Shown: positions 59,025-64,000 of the stretch, in pieces
Layout of the letters: each line of letters begins with the position of its first letter
How positions within the stretch are numbered: the stretch's first letter is position 1
DNA from: Armatimonadota bacterium
GTDB taxonomy: Bacteria; Armatimonadota; Fimbriimonadia; Fimbriimonadales; Fimbriimonadaceae
Length of the DNA: 64,000 bases
Direction of reading: 5' to 3'
Assembly: GCA_016223145.1 (NCBI GenBank)
Contig: JACRPN010000014.1
Coordinates: 186,001 to 250,000, forward strand
The notes under the pieces: model-generated
The model's input: only the letters and a program-made list of their open reading frames with translations
The model's database searches: none
What the model was told of the DNA's origin: nothing
Made by a program: the position numbers and the translations under genes

Positions 59025-60881
59025 CTAATCGAACTCGTATCCGATGTAGAAGGTCACCCTTCCATCCGGGAGTTGGCGGATATTGGTGATGTAGACCGGC
59101 AGACCCCCGCCAAGCTGCGACTTGCTCGAGGGCTTCGTGAACGGCGTGTAGGCGGTGTTGGCCTCGCTGGGGTAGGGAACCATCGAAACGAACGAACGGG
59201 GCCCCGAAGGACCGTCCACGCCGTGCGACTCCTCCAGAATCGGCCTGGACCCCACGATGTGCCAAATCAGCAACCCTTCGGCGGGCAGCGCCCCGTCGAA
59301 GCCTGCCTTGCGGCGGTTTTCCAGGAGAAGGTATTCACTCCCGTCCGGCCGGACCAGCACCTTGAAGCATTCGGTTGACGAGCCCTTCACCGGGCTTAGG
59401 ATCAGCTTTTGAGGAACGCGCGGGTCGATGACCGTAGGTTTGAGCCAGCCGAGCTGTTCCTTGCACCAAGCGCCCATGTGTTGTGGGCGCCCGCCGCCGG
59501 TCTGATTGGACATCAAACACCACACGCCGAGCCCCTCCGATCCCGGGTTTTCCGGCCTGGCATAGAGGTCGGGAAGGCCGAGCATGTGCCCGAACTCGTG
59601 ACACATGACGCTGATGTCCGTCATCCGCGTGCCACCCTCCTGGACGATGAAATAGGGGAGACGCTTTCCCTGAAACTGCACGCTGGACCGGTGCGGCCAA
59701 TAGAGGCTCCCACGGGAGGTGTTGGCCCTGCGCCCGGCATAGATGAAGAACACTCCGTCGTAGTTTTCCAGCGCCTTGTCGCCATCACGTTTGACGATTT
59801 TGCCGAGAGCCTCGGTGAGCAGGGTTAGGCGTTGGGTCTGAGGGATGCCGGTACCGTTGCCCGGCGCGTAGTCCATCCGGTTCTTGTCGGCAAGGACCCA
59901 CTCGAAGACCTTGCCTTCGACGCGAAAAGCGCCATTGGAGAGCTCACGAAAGAAGTCGTTCATGCTTCCGTGGACAGGTTCTCCGGTGGCGCTCTGCTTG
60001 TCCTTATAGGTGTCCGTGCTGAAGAGCTCTTCTTGCCAGTCGGTAAGTTTGATTGCTTCGTTGTGCTTCACATCGGGATATTCGATCGGGATGATCGCCA
60101 ACCTGAAGACGTCCTTCTTCCAGGTGTTCCGAGGCACAAAGACCTGGTTTGGATCTTGATTTCGGTTTGCCGCGGCGGGATCGACAGCCAGAGTCGCTTT
60201 GACTTCGGTCTCCTTGTCTTCGCGCTTGACCACCAGGGTGACCGCATCGCCGGGTGACTTCTCACTGAGGATGGAGTCCAGCCGGGCGGCATCCGCGAGC
60301 ACCGACCCGTCGACTTTAAGCACCAGGTCGCTGGCCAGAAGCCCGGCCTTGGCGGCAGGGGAGTCGGGCGAGACGCGCCGGATCGCGGTGCCGGCCTCAG
60401 TGGTGTCGCCAAGCTGCAGGCCCAAAAAGGCCTTCTCTTCATTCAGAGAACGTGGGCGGGTCACGGCGCCCAGAGTAGCCATGACGTCTCTGGCCTTACG
60501 GTTCCTCGTGTAGCGGATCTTGACGCTTTCGCCAGGAGAAAGGCCGGCGAGGGAATTCCGCAGGTCGTCGGACGAACGAGGCCTTGCCACCCCGACCGTC
60601 TCCAGCAGGTCTCCCGATTTCAGACCCGCCTTGAACGCAGGGGAATCCGGCTCGACCTCGACGATGGTGAGGCCGGTCCTGTCAGCCTTCACGGCAACGC
60701 CAAGGTACCCGCTGAGTCCAGATGACTTGGGCGCCACTTTGATCTCGGAAGCCCTGATTGCGGTCGCCACGGTCTTGAATTCGGAGAGCGGTGGCGCCTG
60801 GCCAGCTTGCATGGGAAGTGCCCAACCTGCAAAGGGCAGCGAGCTAACAGCGAACACGGCACGTAAGAGGCTCTGGACCAT
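59025..60881 (-). CDS. Secreted PDZ-M6 metalloprotease
   Basis: ATG at 60881 follows GGGGAAAG by about 4 nt and starts a signal peptide (MVQSLLRAVFAVSSLPFAGW); 618 aa. Two PDZ domains (about 50-130, GYLGVAVKADRTGLTIVEVE, and 135-215, FLGLQLGDTTEAGTAIRRV) precede an M6-like peptidase with zinc motif MCHEFGHMLGLPDLYA (HExxHxxGxxD). The usual M6 GVWCLMS and GAWCKEQLGW segments follow. It is extracellular and convergent with the FG-GAP gene, 2 nt apart. PDZ domains ahead of an M6 domain are not the usual order. Confidence 0.9.
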   Translation of the reverse strand: MVQSLLRAVFAVSSLPFAGWALPMQAGQAPPLSEFKTVATAIRASEIKVAPKSSGLSGYLGVAVKADRTGLTIVEVEPDSPAFKAGLKSGDLLETVGVARPRSSDDLRNSLAGLSPGESVKIRYTRNRKARDVMATLGAVTRPRSLNEEKAFLGLQLGDTTEAGTAIRRVSPDSPAAKAGLLASDLVLKVDGSVLADAARLDSILSEKSPGDAVTLVVKREDKETEVKATLAVDPAAANRNQDPNQVFVPRNTWKKDVFRLAIIPIEYPDVKHNEAIKLTDWQEELFSTDTYKDKQSATGEPVHGSMNDFFRELSNGAFRVEGKVFEWVLADKNRMDYAPGNGTGIPQTQRLTLLTEALGKIVKRDGDKALENYDGVFFIYAGRRANTSRGSLYWPHRSSVQFQGKRLPYFIVQEGGTRMTDISVMCHEFGHMLGLPDLYARPENPGSEGLGVWCLMSNQTGGGRPQHMGAWCKEQLGWLKPTVIDPRVPQKLILSPVKGSSTECFKVLVRPDGSEYLLLENRRKAGFDGALPAEGLLIWHIVGSRPILEESHGVDGPSGPRSFVSMVPYPSEANTAYTPFTKPSSKSQLGGGLPVYITNIRQLPDGRVTFYIGYEFD

Positions 60882-61080
60882 CGTACTTTCCCCACCCGCA
60901 CAGAGGCGCATCCTGCACGCCAGGACGGTTAAGGAGCTTCAACGCGGAAAACTCCGGGTTGTTCGGTAGCCCATCTGGGGCCGGCCGAGAGACTCGACAA
61001 GGCTAACTCTTGAAGGCAGATGAGCCCGGTTCCGTCAGCGAGAGGAGATGAAGGGTCAGAGTTGGGTGGGCACGCTCCGG

Positions 61081-61086
61081 TAGAAT
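61081..61086 (+). promoter_or_regulatory. -10 box of the NIL-domain gene, leaderless type
   Basis: TAGAAT, 7 nt before the ATG at 61094; no Shine-Dalgarno. Confidence 0.65.
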
Positions 61087-61093
61087 CTCAATA

Positions 61094-61336
61094 ATGGTCT
61101 CGAAAGTCGAACTCACCCTTGTCGCCAGCAACGATTCCGTGGGCCAGCCTTGGCTATGGCGGCTCGCCAAGGAGTTCAGCGTCAAGGTCAACATCGTGAA
61201 GGCGAATGTCGACCAGGAATCCGGCTGGGCCATCGTCGAACTGGAGGGTCCGCTTGAGGAAGTGCAGCGGGCTACAGCGTGGCTGATGACCACGGGCCTG
61301 CACGTCGAGGCCGCGCAGCGCTCCGTCGGCGCATAG
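61094..61336 (+). CDS. Stand-alone NIL-domain protein
   Basis: The 80-aa product has the betaalphabeta-betaalphabeta pattern of the NIL domain that normally ends methionine ABC importer ATPases (MetN) or NifB-ferredoxin fusions: VELTLVASNDSVGQPWLWRL, VNIVKANVDQESGWAIVELE and VQRATAWLMTTGLHVEAAQR. As a single domain it may bind methionine or act as a small regulator. No metNIQ genes are in the window. The gene is preceded by TAGAAT-N7-ATG. Confidence 0.8.
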   Translation: MVSKVELTLVASNDSVGQPWLWRLAKEFSVKVNIVKANVDQESGWAIVELEGPLEEVQRATAWLMTTGLHVEAAQRSVGA

Positions 61337-61395
61337 TCCCGCTCCGACTGAAAATGCGCCCAAAGGCGGATGCTTGAACCTGACTTCAGGGTCTC

Positions 61396-62286
61396 ATGTC
61401 CTATCATCCCTATGTTCCGGAAGACTTCGACGCTTTTTGGGCGGGCGTCGTCGCCGAGGCCAAGGCGGAACCCCTCGATTTCCACCGGTCCCTAAGGCCG
61501 GACTGGGAATCGCCGACCCACCGGGTGGAGCGCATCGAGTTCCGCGGAATCCAGGGCCACACGCTCTATGGTTGGCTGGCGTTTCCCCATGGCGGGCGCA
61601 GACTCCCCGGGTTTGTCTGGCTCCCACCCTACGGGCTCGAATCCAGGGTGCCGGACGAATACGGCACACGCGAAGGAATGGTGAGCCTCAGCTTCAACTT
61701 CCACGGGCGGCCCGCGTTCCACCAGGAGGATTACCACCAGTCCAGGGGCTATTTCGCATTGGGTTCGGAAGAGCCTGAGACTTGGATTTTCAAGACCATG
61801 TTCCAAAACGCCTACCTTGCGGCAAGGGTGCTCCAGGCTCAAATCGAGGTGGACGAGGATCGATGCGCGGCGGCCGGGATGAGCCAAGGCGGCGGCATGG
61901 CGATCTGGCTGGGCGCCCACTGTCCCATCGTGAGGACGGTCTGTGCCGACATGCCGTTCCTATGTGGGATGAACCACGTTCTTGCACACCATGTGTACCG
62001 CTACCCCCTCAAGGAGCTCGTAGACTATGGCGAGACGATCCCCCTTGGATTGGAGCGAATTCGGCACACGGTTTCGTATTTCGATACGTTGAACCAGGCG
62101 ACCCGCTGCAAAGCGCCGACACTCGTGGGGCTCGGTCTCAAGGACCCAGCCGCCAAGCCGAGAGGTGTAGAATCAGCCTTTGACGCTTTGGCGGGGCCGA
62201 AGACGCTGATCAAGTACGAAATCGGCCACGACTGGCACCCAGACATGGTTGCGAACAACAGAAATTGGATGCTCGGGAATCTTTGA
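61396..62286 (+). CDS. Acetylxylan-esterase-family (AXE1-like) hydrolase
   Basis: Cytoplasmic alpha/beta-hydrolase of the AXE1/cephalosporin-C-deacetylase type. The N-terminal helix FDAFWAGVVAEAKAEP is typical, the nucleophile is in CAAAGMSQGGGMAIW, and the C-terminal His lies in IGHDWHPDM; the acid is expected near GLGLKDPAAK. Length is 296 aa. The start ATG gives MSYHPYVPEDF. A deacetylase of acetylated oligosaccharides is the likely role. It follows the NIL gene by 59 nt. Confidence 0.9.
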   Translation: MSYHPYVPEDFDAFWAGVVAEAKAEPLDFHRSLRPDWESPTHRVERIEFRGIQGHTLYGWLAFPHGGRRLPGFVWLPPYGLESRVPDEYGTREGMVSLSFNFHGRPAFHQEDYHQSRGYFALGSEEPETWIFKTMFQNAYLAARVLQAQIEVDEDRCAAAGMSQGGGMAIWLGAHCPIVRTVCADMPFLCGMNHVLAHHVYRYPLKELVDYGETIPLGLERIRHTVSYFDTLNQATRCKAPTLVGLGLKDPAAKPRGVESAFDALAGPKTLIKYEIGHDWHPDMVANNRNWMLGNL

Positions 62287-62310
62287 GAGGGAAGCGACAT
62301 TTTAGGCTAT

Positions 62311-62435
62311 AGGCGTTGAGGCGTTGAGGCATTAGGTGCAGGGTGCAGGGTGCAGGGTGGAAGGAACGGAGGGACGGTAGCCGCAGGTTCCGTGCCTGCG
62401 ACCGAAGGCAGAAAGGGACACAGGGACAGTGGGAC
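62311..62435 (+). repeat. Mixed repeat block before dsbD
   Basis: GGCGTTGAGGCATTAGG (62311-62337), GGGTGCA units (62340-62358), one 24-nt CGCAGG hairpin copy (62377-62400) and GGGACA units (62405-62435) lie side by side in the 202-nt gap. Four repeat families seen elsewhere are juxtaposed here. Confidence 0.85.
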
Positions 62436-62488
62436 GGTGCGCGGGCTTGGCCATTGCGGCTGGGATCACCGCAGGACAGCTACTTAGG

Positions 62489-64000
62489 ATGATAAGAAAA
62501 GCTCTTTGGATCGGGATATGGCTACTGGCCTTGCTTGCGAGCGCCATCGCGGGCCCGTCGCTCCACGTCAAGTGGTCCGCGAAGATCGAGCCATCGGACC
62601 TTCGCGCCGGCGAGAAGGGCCAGGTATTGGTCACCGCCGAGGTAGCACCCGGCTATCACATCTATGCCACCGACGTCAAAGACGCCATCCCCACCAAACT
62701 CGCTCTGCAGCCTGGCGGCAACATCGAGGCGGCCGGCGACCCCATCTACCCGCCCAGCAAGAAGTACTTCGACGAGGGCTTTGAAAAGGAGCTCGGCAAG
62801 TACGAGGGCAAGGTTCTCTTTGCGGTTCCATTCCGACTCAAGACTGGAGTTACCGGACCGCAGAAGGTCACCGTCACGGTTCGATCCCAAGCCTGCAACG
62901 AGAGGGGCTGCGATATGGCTGGGGATGATCCCCAGACCCTCGAATTCACGGTCTCACCCGGCGAGCCAAGGCCCGAGGGCTCGTATGCTCTGACTTCTAT
63001 AGCCTCGACGGGCACGGAAGAGAGCAACACAAATGAAGGCGAACAGGTTACCGACGAATTCGCCAAGCGCGCGGCCGAGGCCAAGAACTCAGGGCTCCTG
63101 CCTTTCATGGCTTTCTCCTTCCTTATGGGCCTTCTGGCGCTGCTGACCCCTTGCGTCTTCCCTATGATCCCCATCACGGTCAGCTTCTTTTCTAAGAAGA
63201 CCGCGGACAGCGAGCGAAAGACCAACTTCGGGGGTGCGCTGGCCTACTGCTTGGGGATCATCAGCACCTTTACCGCCCTCGGCTTGATCATCACCATCGC
63301 GGTCGGTCCCACCGGCATTCAGGGGCTTGCCAACAACGTCTGGGTGAACGCGGCAATCTTCATCGTGTTCGTCGCCCTTGGCCTGAGCCTGTTCGGGATG
63401 TTCGAGATCGCCGTGCCGAGCGGCGTGCTCAACGCGCTCGGGTCAAAAGGAAAGGCAGTCGGCTTTGTGGGCCCGGTGCTGATGGGCCTCACGTTTTCTC
63501 TGACCAGCTTCACGTGTACCGTACCGATCGTCGGCACCATTCTCGCCGGCGCGGCCACGGGCGAGCGGCTGTATCCGATCGTGGGCATGATCGCGTTCAG
63601 CATCGCCTTTGCGCTGCCGTTCTTCTTCTTGGCCCTTTTCCCTTCGCTGATTACGAAGCTGCCCCGCTCCGGCGCGTGGCTCGGGCAGGTCAAGATATTC
63701 ATGGGCTTCTTGGAACTGGCGGCGGCGCTCAAGTTCCTCAGCAACATTGAGCTCGTCTTCGGCCTTGGGTGGCTTACCGAGCCCGTCTTCCTTACGATCT
63801 GGTTCGGGATCGCGCTGGTCGCCGGTCTACAGCTTCTGGGCGTGATTCGACTTGGCCATGAACCAGGCGGAGAGCCGATCGGCTGGATTCGGCGCGGCTT
63901 TGGGGTAGCGATGCTGGCGGCCGCTGTCTGGATGCTCTCAGGCTTGCGTGGTGGCAACCTCGGCGACCTTGCCGCGTTCCTCCCGCCCAACCCCTATCCC
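62489..64000 (+). CDS. dsbD: Thiol:disulfide interchange protein DsbD, cut by the window end
   Basis: Inner-membrane electron shuttle that carries reducing equivalents from thioredoxin to the periplasm. ATG at 62489 (MIRKALWIGIWLLALLASAI) begins a signal helix. The N-terminal DsbD-alpha domain follows, with redox pair SQACNERGCDM. The transmembrane core has LLTPCVFPMIPITVSFF and TSFTCTVPIVGTILAG, each carrying one of the two membrane cysteines. The visible part is 504 codons with no stop; the C-terminal thioredoxin domain lies beyond the window. The reading frame is supported across the whole stretch. Confidence 0.94.
   Translation, partial: MIRKALWIGIWLLALLASAIAGPSLHVKWSAKIEPSDLRAGEKGQVLVTAEVAPGYHIYATDVKDAIPTKLALQPGGNIEAAGDPIYPPSKKYFDEGFEKELGKYEGKVLFAVPFRLKTGVTGPQKVTVTVRSQACNERGCDMAGDDPQTLEFTVSPGEPRPEGSYALTSIASTGTEESNTNEGEQVTDEFAKRAAEAKNSGLLPFMAFSFLMGLLALLTPCVFPMIPITVSFFSKKTADSERKTNFGGALAYCLGIISTFTALGLIITIAVGPTGIQGLANNVWVNAAIFIVFVALGLSLFGMFEIAVPSGVLNALGSKGKAVGFVGPVLMGLTFSLTSFTCTVPIVGTILAGAATGERLYPIVGMIAFSIAFALPFFFLALFPSLITKLPRSGAWLGQVKIFMGFLELAAALKFLSNIELVFGLGWLTEPVFLTIWFGIALVAGLQLLGVIRLGHEPGGEPIGWIRRGFGVAMLAAAVWMLSGLRGGNLGDLAAFLPPNPYP

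Overview
The window looks like a stretch of chromosome from a free-living, flagellated, Gram-negative-type heterotroph with a GC-rich genome. The mix points to a diderm outside Proteobacteria. It includes PEP-CTERM proteins, SepF, a porin-like barrel, DsbD, a flagellin with a sigma-28 promoter, DUF885 and DUF5695-like proteins, and many genes whose -10 box sits 5-7 nt from the start codon. My best guess is Armatimonadota (Fimbriimonadia-like), but no 16S or ribosomal gene is present to prove it. There is no insertion sequence, prophage, integrase or CRISPR array.

Layout. 1-13.1 kb: long RelA/SpoT with dtd (+), then minus-strand genes: an amidase; an overlapping set of orphan GAF histidine kinase, secreted protein, tsaB, murB and PAP2 phosphatase; and a DUF885 protein. 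12-15.2 kb: hisS followed by a porin-like protein, a coiled-coil membrane protein and a degenerate J-domain protein. 15.5-21.6 kb: amino acid permease, sepF with a strong terminator, a DUF5695-like protein, a small coiled-coil membrane protein, initiator tRNA and an ECF sigma factor. 22-28.7 kb: a zinc-finger anti-sigma-like protein, argH, a plus-strand surface-polymer set (47-aa DPGSG peptide, kinase-like/methyltransferase protein, membrane sulfatase), then argG. 28.9-38.6 kb: carbohydrate genes (PfkB kinase, two-domain dehydrogenase, DhnA-type aldolase, ROK kinase, GPH/MFS transporter, inositol-monophosphatase-like enzyme) around a TolB/Ig-like lipoprotein. 38.9-43.4 kb: tRNA-Gly, YgfZ, a DUF2993-like protein, a second Gfo/Idh/MocA dehydrogenase and flagellin. 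43.8-47.6 kb: an FMN reductase, a cell-surface trio (lectin-like PEP-CTERM protein, fasciclin, collagen-like membrane protein) and ribokinase. 47.6-54.4 kb: a fused 4Fe-4S/NrfD subunit and a Mo-bisPGD catalytic subunit that probably form one redox complex, separated by an oppositely oriented six-hairpin glycosidase. 54.5-64 kb: LpqC-type esterase, PEP-CTERM protein, alanine/serine-glyoxylate aminotransferase with an FG-GAP/ASPIC protein, PDZ-M6 metalloprotease, NIL-domain protein, acetylxylan-esterase-like hydrolase and a DsbD cut by the window edge.

Two layers of structure run through the whole window. First, about a dozen unrelated genes carry a TANNNT-like hexamer exactly 5-7 nt before the start codon, which predicts widespread leaderless transcription. 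Second, nearly every long intergenic gap holds short tandem arrays or hairpin repeats from several families. Some of these have entered conserved enzymes in frame (dtd, the FeS-NrfD subunit, and the Mo subunit twice), giving protein linkers encoded by palindromic DNA. I consider these two phenomena the most interesting content.
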